Program-made: the position numbers and the translations under genes | The notes under the pieces: generated by a model | Databases searched by the model: none | Told to the model about the DNA's origin: nothing | Seen by the model: the letters and a program-made list of their open reading frames with translations, nothing else | Origin: CAVCAD01 sp036653735 | GTDB lineage: Bacteria > Bacillota_I > Bacilli_A > RF39 > UBA660 | DNA: 22,906 nucleotides | Direction of reading: 5' to 3' | Assembly: GCA_036653735.1 (NCBI GenBank) | Contig: JAVVTI010000011.1 | Span: 1 to 22,906 of the forward strand | Shown: piece by piece, positions 15,543 to 22,651 of the stretch | How the letters are laid out: each line of letters begins with the position of its first letter | Numbering within the stretch: position 1 is the first letter of the stretch

Positions 15543-16101
15543 AACTTTCTCTCGAATTATATTTATTCATAAGCTTATCAAAATCCATTATTAAAAAATC
15601 ATCAATAATGATTAAACATAACTCCTCTACATTCAAAACAATCTTCTTTTCATCAATATTAAACTTACCAAGAACATAATCTATTACATCTGTATTCTTA
15701 TTAGATATACCTATTCTAAGCCTCTTAAAGTCATTTGTTCCAGTTTCCTTTATAATACTTTTAATTCCATTATGACCCGCTGATGATCCTCCACTTTTAA
15801 GTCTAATATTACCTAACTTAATATCCATATCATCGTGTATAACTAACACATCATCAATAGAAATATTAAAATACTTCATATATTTAACTACAGCCTCTCC
15901 TGATAAATTCATATAAGTTAAAGGCTTAATAAATACAACCTTCTCATTATTAAAATTATACTCAGAGTACAAAGCATTATACTTCTTCTTAAATACTAAA
16001 CTTTTACACTCAGCATAACCATTAAGAACTTCAAAACCTACATTATGCCTAGTATTATTATACTTTGCTCCATAGTTACCTAAACCAACTATTAATTTCA
16101 T
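15535..16101 (-). CDS. pth: Peptidyl-tRNA hydrolase
   Basis: Pth cleaves peptidyl-tRNA released prematurely from ribosomes and recycles the tRNA; it is essential in most bacteria. Catalytic and binding motifs are present: GLGNYG (6-11), TRHNVGF with catalytic H19, YMNLSG with N65, HDDMD (89-93) and GHNG with N111. The 188-aa length is standard. A GAGGTAA ribosome site sits upstream of the ATG. It follows rsmI by five bases and overlaps mfd, and the pth-mfd pairing is as in B. subtilis (there spoVC-fin-mfd; the small fin gene is absent here). Confidence 0.97.
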   Translation of the reverse strand: MKLIVGLGNYGAKYNNTRHNVGFEVLNGYAECKSLVFKKKYNALYSEYNFNNEKVVFIKPLTYMNLSGEAVVKYMKYFNISIDDVLVIHDDMDIKLGNIRLKSGGSSAGHNGIKSIIKETGTNDFKRLRIGISNKNTDVIDYVLGKFNIDEKKIVLNVEELCLIIIDDFLIMDFDKLMNKYNSRESFE

Positions 16102-16106
16102 ACATA

Positions 16107-16949
16107 TTACCTCTCTTTATATTTATTATATAATAAATTCTTAGAAACTCCATTATTTTTAGAAACCTCATATATAGCATCCTTAGTAGATAACCCCTTA
16201 TTAATAAGACTACTTATATCATCAAACATCTTCTCATAATTAAATTCTTCCTTAGTAATAGTCTTATCAATTATAATAACAAACTCCCCTTTAATATCCT
16301 TATAATAATCTATTGCCCCTAAAACACTTCCTCTAAAAACTTCCTCATACATCTTAGAAATTTCTCTAGAAACACTAATGTTTACATTACCATAAACATC
16401 ATTAATTAAATTAATAGTTTTAATAAACCTATGAGGTGCTTCATATAATATAGTAACATAGTTAATACGCTTAAGTATCTCTAATTCCTTTTTAGCAAGA
16501 GTTACTTTGCTATTTAAAAATCCAAAAAATAAAAAATTATTAGCTTCTATTCCAGACATATTAAGAGCTGGTAAAAACGCACATGCACCAGGTAAAGCAA
16601 TAACATCAACATTATTTTTAATTAATTCCTTAGTCATTAAAAACCCAGGATCACTTATTAAAGGTGTTCCTCTATCAGACACATAAGCTACATCTTTACC
16701 ATCTCTTAAAACATCAAGCACAGCAGTAATATTACCAAGCTCATTATACTTATAACAAGATTTTATATCCTTCTTAATATTCAAATGATTAAGAAGCTGT
16801 TTAGTAACCCTAGTATCTTCTGCCAAAATAAGAGATGCATTCTCAAGAATTTTTATACCTCTTAAAGTAATATCTTCAAGATTACCAATAGGAGTAGGTA
16901 CCAAATAAAACTTTCCTACATCGCTTTTACTATAACTTTTTTGTATCAT
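16107..16949 (-). CDS. rsmI: 16S rRNA 2'-O-ribose C1402 methyltransferase RsmI
   Basis: RsmI methylates the 2'-OH of C1402 in the decoding centre of 16S rRNA, using SAM. It is a tetrapyrrole-methylase-fold enzyme, shown by VPTPIGNLEDITLR (17-30), the SAM-binding SDRGTPLISDPG (91-102) and LPGACA (119-124, where PGPSA is usual). A short C-terminal helical region (about 235-280) resembles the RsmI HTH tail, including ISSLINKGLSTKDAI. The ribosome site AAAGGAAT lies in the last codons of trmN6, two bases upstream. The trmN6-rsmI pair corresponds to B. subtilis yabB-yazA-yabC without the GIY-YIG gene yazA. Confidence 0.96.
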   Translation of the reverse strand: MIQKSYSKSDVGKFYLVPTPIGNLEDITLRGIKILENASLILAEDTRVTKQLLNHLNIKKDIKSCYKYNELGNITAVLDVLRDGKDVAYVSDRGTPLISDPGFLMTKELIKNNVDVIALPGACAFLPALNMSGIEANNFLFFGFLNSKVTLAKKELEILKRINYVTILYEAPHRFIKTINLINDVYGNVNISVSREISKMYEEVFRGSVLGAIDYYKDIKGEFVIIIDKTITKEEFNYEKMFDDISSLINKGLSTKDAIYEVSKNNGVSKNLLYNKYKER

Positions 16950-16951
16950 AT

Positions 16952-17689
16952 TTAATTCCTTTCAAAAAGTATATTAACTTCTTTAGTATAACTTCCATCA
17001 CTATTATGAACTATAATTCCTTTTTCTACAATAACTCCTTCTTTTGCATTCTTTCTTCCTTCAATAAGAACCATATTAGATTCACTATCTTTCTTAGGAT
17101 AAATAAACTTAATACGTTTAGGCTCTATATTATTTTTCTTCATCTTTTCAAGAATTTCACACAACCTCTCAGTCCTATGAACAAGAACCAAAGAACCACC
17201 ATTTTTTAATAACTTCCTACTACAAACTATAATGTCTTCTATATTAATTAAATTCTCATGTCTAGCATTAGACTTAACTATATTTTCACTTCTTAAACTA
17301 AACTCGTTAATTTTAAAATAAGGTGGATTACATAATATAAGATCAAAAGAATCCGTATCATATAACTTACTAACATTTAATATATCTTCATTAATAATTT
17401 CTATTCTATCATCAAGACCATTAATTCTAACAGATTCTATAGCCAAATCATAAATTTCTTTTTGAACTTCCACTCCAATAATCTTTTCTTTAGTTTTAGT
17501 AGACAAAATTAAAGGTATTGGAGCATTCCCTGTACCTAAATCCATTATATTTTTAGTCTTATTAGTGATAATAGCAAAGTTAGGCAACAGTATAGACTCT
17601 AAACTAAAATTAAAAAAATCTTTACGTTGACATATTTTTAAATTATTATAACCCACTAAATCATTTATTACATTTTCCACATTTATCAC
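16952..17689 (-). CDS. trmN6: tRNA1(Val) A37 N6-methyltransferase family (YabB/TrmN6)
   Basis: This is a Rossmann-fold SAM-dependent methyltransferase of the YfiC/YabB family, thought to methylate N6 of A37 in a tRNA. The SAM loop is DLGTGNAPIPL (50-60), an acidic GVEVQ follows (72-76), and the adenine-N6 catalytic motif NPPY is at 121-124. The C-terminal part contains the family-like pattern RTERL and PKKDSESNMVLIEG. The tRNA target in this organism is inferred from family. The start is uncertain: GTG at 17689 gives a 29-base overlap with ricT inside its cysteine-rich tail, GTG at 17680 is another option, and no ATG occurs near the N-terminus. Confidence 0.88.
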   Translation of the reverse strand: MINVENVINDLVGYNNLKICQRKDFFNFSLESILLPNFAIITNKTKNIMDLGTGNAPIPLILSTKTKEKIIGVEVQKEIYDLAIESVRINGLDDRIEIINEDILNVSKLYDTDSFDLILCNPPYFKINEFSLRSENIVKSNARHENLINIEDIIVCSRKLLKNGGSLVLVHRTERLCEILEKMKKNNIEPKRIKFIYPKKDSESNMVLIEGRKNAKEGVIVEKGIIVHNSDGSYTKEVNILFERN

Positions 17690-18473
17690 ATTTATCTTTC
17701 TTATCTAAATTAACTTGTATATAATTATTTTCTTTAGTAACAAATGTATATTTTTTATTAAGAATATCTAAAGACACAACTTTTCCCTCGCCTAAATCAC
17801 ATTTAATAAACTCTCCCATATTAGGAAGAACTTTTCTATTTTCATAATAAACATCATCTTCATAATTTAAACAACATAATAATCTACCACACACACCATT
17901 AATTTTATTAGGATTAAGTGCTAAATTTTGATTCTTAGCCATAGAAATAGTAACTGAATCCAAATCATTTAAAAAACAAGAACAACATAATTGTCTTCCA
18001 CATACACCTAATCCAGAAATATTCTTAGCTTTATCTCTTATTCCTATTTGTCTTAATTCAATTCTAGTCTTATAAATATTAGCAAGATTTTTAGCAAGTT
18101 CTCTAAAATCAACTCTAGACTCGGCTATAAAATATAGTATTAATTGAGTTCTATCAAAACTATAAAAAGCATCAACAAACTCCATAGGTAACTTTAACTT
18201 CTTAGCCATATCAATAGCTTTATGCATAGCTCTTCTTGAATCAAGCTCATTCTTTTCTTGATACTTAATATCTTCCTCATTAGCCACTCTTAATATATTA
18301 GATATACCATTTTTAGAATTATATTCAGTTACTTCTTTTAAAGATTTAACCTCACCTATCTGCTTACACTTATCATCACTTACTATGACTTTATCATATA
18401 ACTTTACATCCTCTGTTCCTTCAAAATTAATTATTTTACCATTTTTTTTAAACTGTACACCTACTATTTTCAT
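17661..18473 (-). CDS. ricT: Ric complex / PSP1-domain protein RicT (YaaT)
   Basis: RicT (YaaT) carries a PSP1 domain and in B. subtilis forms the RicA-RicF-RicT complex, which binds iron-sulfur clusters, directs RNase Y processing of many transcripts and promotes competence, biofilm and sporulation. The PSP1 region includes ESRVDFRELAKNLANIYKTR (118-137) and RQIGIRDKAK (141-150). The cysteine motifs are CGRQLCC (158-164), C166 and NGVCGRLLCC (192-201). An additional C262-x2-C265-x2-C268 cluster sits in the last ten residues and looks like a further metal site. At 270 aa it is normal length. It follows holB by three bases, with AGAGG ahead of the ATG, as in the B. subtilis holB-yaaT pair. Confidence 0.95.
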   Translation of the reverse strand: MKIVGVQFKKNGKIINFEGTEDVKLYDKVIVSDDKCKQIGEVKSLKEVTEYNSKNGISNILRVANEEDIKYQEKNELDSRRAMHKAIDMAKKLKLPMEFVDAFYSFDRTQLILYFIAESRVDFRELAKNLANIYKTRIELRQIGIRDKAKNISGLGVCGRQLCCSCFLNDLDSVTISMAKNQNLALNPNKINGVCGRLLCCLNYEDDVYYENRKVLPNMGEFIKCDLGEGKVVSLDILNKKYTFVTKENNYIQVNLDKKDKCDKCGKCNK

Positions 18474-18476
18474 CCT

Positions 18477-19283
18477 CTAATTCCTCCAAAACTCAATTAT
18501 TAATTTATCAATAGATAAACTTATACTTAAATTATAGTTCATATCTTTAATAATGTCATTAATAACTAACAATTTCTTAAGAATCTTTTCATTATTATTA
18601 ATGACAGCCACCCTTTTCACATCACTTTCATTATTAACAAAGTACTCCATCTTCTTATTATTTCTATAATTAAGACAATCCTTATAAAAGTATTCTAACA
18701 AATTAAGACTTAAAATAAAACTTTCTCTATCTTTAACATCCAAAGCATTGCAAATAAAAGAATCTTTTTTTGACTTTTCAACATTATTAATAAAATTTAA
18801 TGTACTTAGTAAAATTTTTTCATAATCCTTAGAATAAATATCATCATTCATAGTATCACTACTAATAAAATAGTTCTTACACCTTGATTTAATAGTTGGT
18901 AAAACCATACTAAAATTTTTAGTTAATAAAAAAGCATAAATATTATCTTCAGGTTCCTCTAATTGCTTTAATAATATATTAGAAGACTTCACATTCAATT
19001 TCTCAGCATTTATTATAATATAAACCTTGTTACTACTAAATTGTGCCCTGTTTATAATTCTACTTTTTAATACATTAATCTCATCTTTGCATATAGTTTT
19101 AACTTCCATTTCATTAACTATTATTACATCAGGATTAACAAAAATAGAACCTTTACCATTAAAATATTTATTAGTTATAAGCTTGTCCAATTCATCTTTA
19201 ATACATGAAAAAGAAACATTTCCAATTAAAAATGCATGAGCTTTTCCATTATTATCAATATCTTTTTTAACTACCTCTAACAT
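18477..19283 (-). CDS. holB: DNA polymerase III delta' subunit (degenerate)
   Basis: Delta' is a structural subunit of the clamp loader that assembles with DnaX and delta to place the beta clamp on DNA. The sequence has HAFLIGN (16-22) at the position of the P-loop with no GKT, so it should not hydrolyse ATP, as is usual for delta'. The sensor and arginine-finger-like region LKQLEEPEDNIYAFLLT (about 105-121) and the SRC motif in LPTIKSRCK (about 128-136) are present. The cysteine cluster that binds zinc in many delta' proteins is missing, and at 268 aa it is shorter than the usual 320-330. The position downstream of dnaX, recR and bofA and upstream of ricT is the Bacillota norm. Confidence 0.88.
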   Translation of the reverse strand: MLEVVKKDIDNNGKAHAFLIGNVSFSCIKDELDKLITNKYFNGKGSIFVNPDVIIVNEMEVKTICKDEINVLKSRIINRAQFSSNKVYIIINAEKLNVKSSNILLKQLEEPEDNIYAFLLTKNFSMVLPTIKSRCKNYFISSDTMNDDIYSKDYEKILLSTLNFINNVEKSKKDSFICNALDVKDRESFILSLNLLEYFYKDCLNYRNNKKMEYFVNNESDVKRVAVINNNEKILKKLLVINDIIKDMNYNLSISLSIDKLIIEFWRN

Positions 19284-19289
19284 ACTTTC

Positions 19290-19475
19290 CTATCCTATTA
19301 TTTTTTTTAAAACAAACAACCCAACTATTGCAGGTAAACCTAAAACACTAACAAAAGAAATAGAAATTAAGTTAATAGGAATAATATTACCTGTCTTAAA
19401 AATAATCAGATTTATAGTATACAACATACATATAGCAATTACTATCTTTTTTACTACATTAATTACAATTTTCAT
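19290..19475 (-). CDS. bofA: Pro-sigma-K processing regulator BofA
   Basis: BofA is a small membrane protein of the outer forespore membrane that, with SpoIVFA, holds back the SpoIVFB protease from cleaving pro-sigma-K. The 61-aa product has two hydrophobic segments (about 3-25 and 34-55) and the family pattern NIIPINLISISFVSVLGLPA near 30-49, matching the conserved N...iPiN....s..LG.PG signature. The start is ATG at 19475 rather than 19481 because the GAGGAA ribosome site is six bases from the former and touches the latter. It lies between recR and holB as in B. subtilis, and supports a complete mother-cell sporulation programme. Confidence 0.88.
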   Translation of the reverse strand: MKIVINVVKKIVIAICMLYTINLIIFKTGNIIPINLISISFVSVLGLPAIVGLFVLKKIIG

Positions 19476-19510
19476 AATCATTTCCTCAGTAATAATATGT
19501 AAATACCTTA

Positions 19511-20110
19511 CTACTTATGTATAAACTTTCTATCCTCTAAAGCTCTAGTTAATAAATTAGGATCTAAATATTCAATATCCGTACCAAGAGGAATACCATA
19601 AGATAATCTAGAAACCTTAACATCCTTTTTCTCTAACAATTTCTGTATATATAAAGAAGTTGTTTCTCCTTCAATACTAGAATTAAGAGCAATTATAACT
19701 TCCTTAGTCATATCATTAATTCTATAATTAATTAAAGAATATAAATTTATATCCTCTGGATTAACCCCCTCTATAGGTGAAATAACACCATTTAAAACAT
19801 GATATACACCTCTATAATTAGCCGACTTTTCAAACATACACACACTTCTAGAATCAGGTACAACACAAATAGTTGACTTATCTCTTCTATCATCTTGGCA
19901 AATAGAACATATTTCATCATCAGTAAAATGGTTACACACCTTACATTTATTAATATTTTTTTTAAACATTAATAAACTATAACTAAAATCTTCCACCTCT
20001 TTTTGATCTAATTTATCTATAGCATAAACAAACCTTTCAGCTGATTTTTCACCAATACCAGGTAGTTTCTTAAAATTTTCTAATAAATTAATAAAACTTT
20101 TGGGATACAT
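19511..20110 (-). CDS. recR: Recombination mediator RecR
   Basis: RecR forms ring-shaped tetramers that, with RecO and RecF, help load RecA on gapped DNA coated with SSB. The helix-hairpin-helix is at LPGIGEKSAERF (16-27), the zinc finger at C56, C59, C68 and C71, and the Toprim domain spans about 79-175 (ICVVPDS, then ALNSSIEGE and LSYGIPLGTDIEYLD). The 199-aa length is exact for the family. Its ATG shares a base with the ebfC stop (TAATG), so translation is coupled. The dnaX-ebfC-recR order is one of the most conserved bacterial gene strings. Confidence 0.98.
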   Translation of the reverse strand: MYPKSFINLLENFKKLPGIGEKSAERFVYAIDKLDQKEVEDFSYSLLMFKKNINKCKVCNHFTDDEICSICQDDRRDKSTICVVPDSRSVCMFEKSANYRGVYHVLNGVISPIEGVNPEDINLYSLINYRINDMTKEVIIALNSSIEGETTSLYIQKLLEKKDVKVSRLSYGIPLGTDIEYLDPNLLTRALEDRKFIHK

Positions 20111-20403
20111 TAAATTAATCCTTCCATACCAGAAGAATATTTACCTAGTTTTTCTTTTTTATCATTAGCAATCTTTGCTAAAACTTCTCCAATTGTTAAA
20201 GATATAACATCTTGTAAAATTTCAGCATCCTCTAATAAAGAATCATCAGTAATTAAGAATTTTAATACTTCCATTTTCCCGTTCATCTCAAGTAATACTC
20301 CTTGTTTTTCAACAGTATAAATGCTTTTATCCAATTCACACTTTATACCATTTACCTCTTTTTGTAATTTCATAGCTTGAGACATTAAATTCTGCATATT
20401 CAT
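20110..20403 (-). CDS. ebfC: YbaB/EbfC nucleoid-associated protein
   Basis: This is a small dimeric DNA-binding protein of the YbaB/EbfC (B. subtilis YaaK) family, with a tweezer-like fold and a proposed role in nucleoid organisation and in the dnaX-recR pathway. The 97-aa sequence begins with the usual NMQNLMSQAMKLQKEV helix, a strand region VLLEMNGKMEVLKFLI (about 36-51), and an acidic DDSLLEDAEILQDVI helix (about 53-67). The C-terminus ends in SSGMEGLI where many members have G-rich ends. A GGAGG site stands eight bases before the ATG. The 17-base gap to dnaX indicates cotranscription. Confidence 0.95.
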   Translation of the reverse strand: MNMQNLMSQAMKLQKEVNGIKCELDKSIYTVEKQGVLLEMNGKMEVLKFLITDDSLLEDAEILQDVISLTIGEVLAKIANDKKEKLGKYSSGMEGLI

Positions 20404-20420
20404 AAACTTGTCCTCCTTCT

Positions 20421-22076
20421 TTACTTAACCTCTATATTAATTTCCCCAAAAACATCAATTGCAGAACTTTCTACGTTTTCTTTAATGTTCTTAGATTTAT
20501 TAATAACTTTTTTTTCATCAATAAACTTATATTCCACATTTCTTTTTTTATCCAATATAAATTTATTTTTAACTTTTTTCCATTCCTCAATAGAAATAGC
20601 AACAACGTTTCCAGAATATTTAAAACATTTTTTAAATATTTTCTTACATAATTCCATATTATCATTAATATAATCAATATTACTAATTTGATTCACACAT
20701 AGTGCTAAGCACTTTGTACCAGCAACAACGATCTTACAATCACTTAAAATTTTAGCAATATGATTAAATTCTTTATCTGCAAAAAAATCTTCTATTTTCT
20801 CAAAAGATTCGCGCAACTCATTAAGTTTATTTTTATCAGCTGTAGCAAGAGCGTTATTAATTCTAACTTTTAATATATCATCATTAACTCCCTCATCTTC
20901 AACATAGTTACTTTTTATACAAACCTCATTTACTTCTGTTTTATCTATTTTATCTATTTTGCCCTCACTACTCATAATAGGAATCTTATTATCATTACCT
21001 TCTATATTTATTAACTCATATAACTTAAGATAATAAATTTCAAATATAATTTTTTGATTATCAGATACCTTTAACTCATTAATTAATTCTACCAACAACT
21101 TAATAATCTTTAAAGAAACATCATTATCTATTTTATCAAACTCTTGAAGCTCTATTTTTCTTTTCTCATCAAAATAATTATGAGTATTATTATTAACAGA
21201 AATATCTCTCATCAATACTAACATTTTTTCAGAAACTCTACTATAACTTCTACCATTATCATATAACTGAGTAATTATATCTAACCCCTCTGGCATGTTC
21301 TTATTAATAATTGATAGAAATATATCCTTAATTGTTTGCATAGATACTAATCCACTCACATTATATAACATTTTTTCCATTTCTTCAAAGTTCTCAGCAG
21401 CCATTACTTGTTCTAATAAATTAATAGCATCTCTAAGACCGCCATCAGACAACTCTACTATCAATTTTAATATCTTTTCATCAACCTTAATCTTCTCTTT
21501 TTTAACAATAAAGTTTAGTTTCTCAAGCGAACACACGTTTGATATTTTTTTAAAATCAAATCTTTGACACCTTGATAAAACCGTTAATGGAACCTTATTA
21601 ATTTCAGTTGTTGCTAATATAAAAACAACATGAGATGGTGGTTCCTCTAAAGTTTTTAATAAAGCATTAAAAGCATTTATTGATAACATATGAACTTCAT
21701 CTATAATATAAACTTTATATTTACAATTATTAGGGACTAATTTAGCATTATTAACAATTTCTCTTATTTCATCCACACCATTATTGCTAGCTGCATCCAT
21801 TTCAATAATATCTACATTGTTTTTTCCTAACAACTTACAAGCAAAGCATTCATTACACATATCACCTGTTATATTATTTTCACAGTTTATAGTCTTAGCA
21901 AAAATCTTAGCTATACTTGTTTTTCCCGTTCCTCTAGGGCCACTAAAAAGATAAGCATGGCTAATCCTATTATTAATAATACTAGACTTCAAAATCTTAA
22001 TAATAATGTCTTGGCCTATTACTTCAGAAAAATTATTAGGTCTATACAATCTATATAATGCTTTACTATTTTCCAT
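20421..22076 (-). CDS. dnaX: DNA polymerase III tau/gamma subunit DnaX
   Basis: DnaX is the ATPase motor of the clamp loader. Walker A GPRGTGKT is at 46-53, the zinc cysteines are C65, C74, C77 and C80, Walker B with DEVH at 126-129, and the SRC arginine-finger motif at 168-170. The collar domain (about 225-345) follows, then a poorly conserved lysine- and asparagine-rich C-terminal region that in tau contacts DnaB and the polymerase. The 551 aa match Gram-positive DnaX. The AGGAGG site is excellent. Runs of seven and eight A occur near the 3' end, but slippage there would remove only about 30 residues, unlike the E. coli gamma form. It heads the replication-recombination gene string downstream of tadA. 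Confidence 0.98.
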   Translation of the reverse strand: MENSKALYRLYRPNNFSEVIGQDIIIKILKSSIINNRISHAYLFSGPRGTGKTSIAKIFAKTINCENNITGDMCNECFACKLLGKNNVDIIEMDAASNNGVDEIREIVNNAKLVPNNCKYKVYIIDEVHMLSINAFNALLKTLEEPPSHVVFILATTEINKVPLTVLSRCQRFDFKKISNVCSLEKLNFIVKKEKIKVDEKILKLIVELSDGGLRDAINLLEQVMAAENFEEMEKMLYNVSGLVSMQTIKDIFLSIINKNMPEGLDIITQLYDNGRSYSRVSEKMLVLMRDISVNNNTHNYFDEKRKIELQEFDKIDNDVSLKIIKLLVELINELKVSDNQKIIFEIYYLKLYELINIEGNDNKIPIMSSEGKIDKIDKTEVNEVCIKSNYVEDEGVNDDILKVRINNALATADKNKLNELRESFEKIEDFFADKEFNHIAKILSDCKIVVAGTKCLALCVNQISNIDYINDNMELCKKIFKKCFKYSGNVVAISIEEWKKVKNKFILDKKRNVEYKFIDEKKVINKSKNIKENVESSAIDVFGEINIEVK

Positions 22077-22121
22077 TATTCCTCCTGATTAATTTTATCA
22101 CATCTTAGCCAATTAATAACA

Positions 22122-22529
22122 CTATCTTTTATCTAAAAAAAACTTTTGCATATTATCCCTTATTTTACATCCATAACTATGATCAACTTTTATAAAGTTA
22201 GTAATTAAATTATTGCATTTTTCATTATCTAGTAAATAATATACATTATTAATTCTACACTCTTTTATTACCTCACTGCACATAGAACAAGGCTTTAAAG
22301 TAACATATAAATCACAACCATTTAATCTCCAATTATTACTTTTTTTGCAAGCTTTTTTAATAGCAATAATCTCAGCGTGATCAAGAGGATTATTAGATGT
22401 GTTTCTTTTATTATAGCCCTTAGCTATAATTATATTATTTTTCACAATTACAGCAGAAACAGGTATCTCTCCATGTTTAAATGCACACATTGATAATTTA
22501 TATAATTCATTAAATATAGTTTCATTCAT
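22122..22529 (-). CDS. tadA: tRNA-specific adenosine-34 deaminase TadA
   Basis: TadA deaminates A34 of tRNA-Arg(ACG) to inosine so that it can read CGU, CGC and CGA. The zinc deaminase motifs are HAE (51-53, with H51 ligand and E53 proton shuttle) and PCSMC (80-84, with C81 and C84). The protein is 135 aa, slightly short; the C-terminal helix is compact. I place the start at ATG 22529, preceded by AAGGATAAG at good spacing; the longer frame from GTG 22550 would run into the end of the SRP RNA. In B. subtilis the SRP RNA gene lies between tadA and dnaX; here it lies before tadA, 17 bases away. Confidence 0.95.
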   Translation of the reverse strand: MNETIFNELYKLSMCAFKHGEIPVSAVIVKNNIIIAKGYNKRNTSNNPLDHAEIIAIKKACKKSNNWRLNGCDLYVTLKPCSMCSEVIKECRINNVYYLLDNEKCNNLITNFIKVDHSYGCKIRDNMQKFFLDKR

Positions 22530-22546
22530 ACTTATCCTTATAAAAA

Positions 22547-22616
22547 GCACACACGCATTATCACCTTATGGCTGCTATCTTCCGATTCTGACCAATTTCA
22601 ATTAAATGCGTTGTGC
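22547..22616 (-). ncRNA. ffs: Signal recognition particle RNA, small 4.5S type
   Basis: The minus strand holds the universal Ffh-binding hairpin: GGTCAG, ATC-GGAA-GAT with the GGAA tetraloop, then AGCAGCC, equivalent to GGUCAG...GGAA...AGCAGCC in E. coli 4.5S RNA. The ends pair: GCACA-A-CGCAT (22606-22616) with ATGCG-TG-TGTGC (22547-22558). This gives an RNA of about 70 nt with no room for an Alu domain, whereas Bacillus and Clostridium have roughly 270-nt SRP RNAs. Five T residues (22542-22546) follow and may end transcription partly; the tadA ribosome site comes immediately after. A promoter fits the 5' end exactly. Confidence 0.93.
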
Positions 22617-22622
22617 ATATAT

Positions 22623-22651
22623 ATAATACTATAGTTTTGTATCTAAGTAAA
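22623..22651 (-). promoter_or_regulatory. Promoter of the SRP RNA (and probably tadA-dnaX)
   Basis: TTTACT (22646-22651) and TATTAT (22623-22628) are 17 bases apart. Position +1 predicted from the -10 box is 22616, the first paired base of the SRP RNA, and the independent agreement strengthens both calls. Confidence 0.65.

Noticed and set aside
20520..20600. Runs of seven and eight A near the 3' end of dnaX as a programmed frameshift or slippage site for a gamma form
   Set aside because: Slippage there would cut only about the last 30 residues, not the whole tau-specific region, and no stimulatory hairpin is visible. Long A runs in Lys codons are expected at this base composition.
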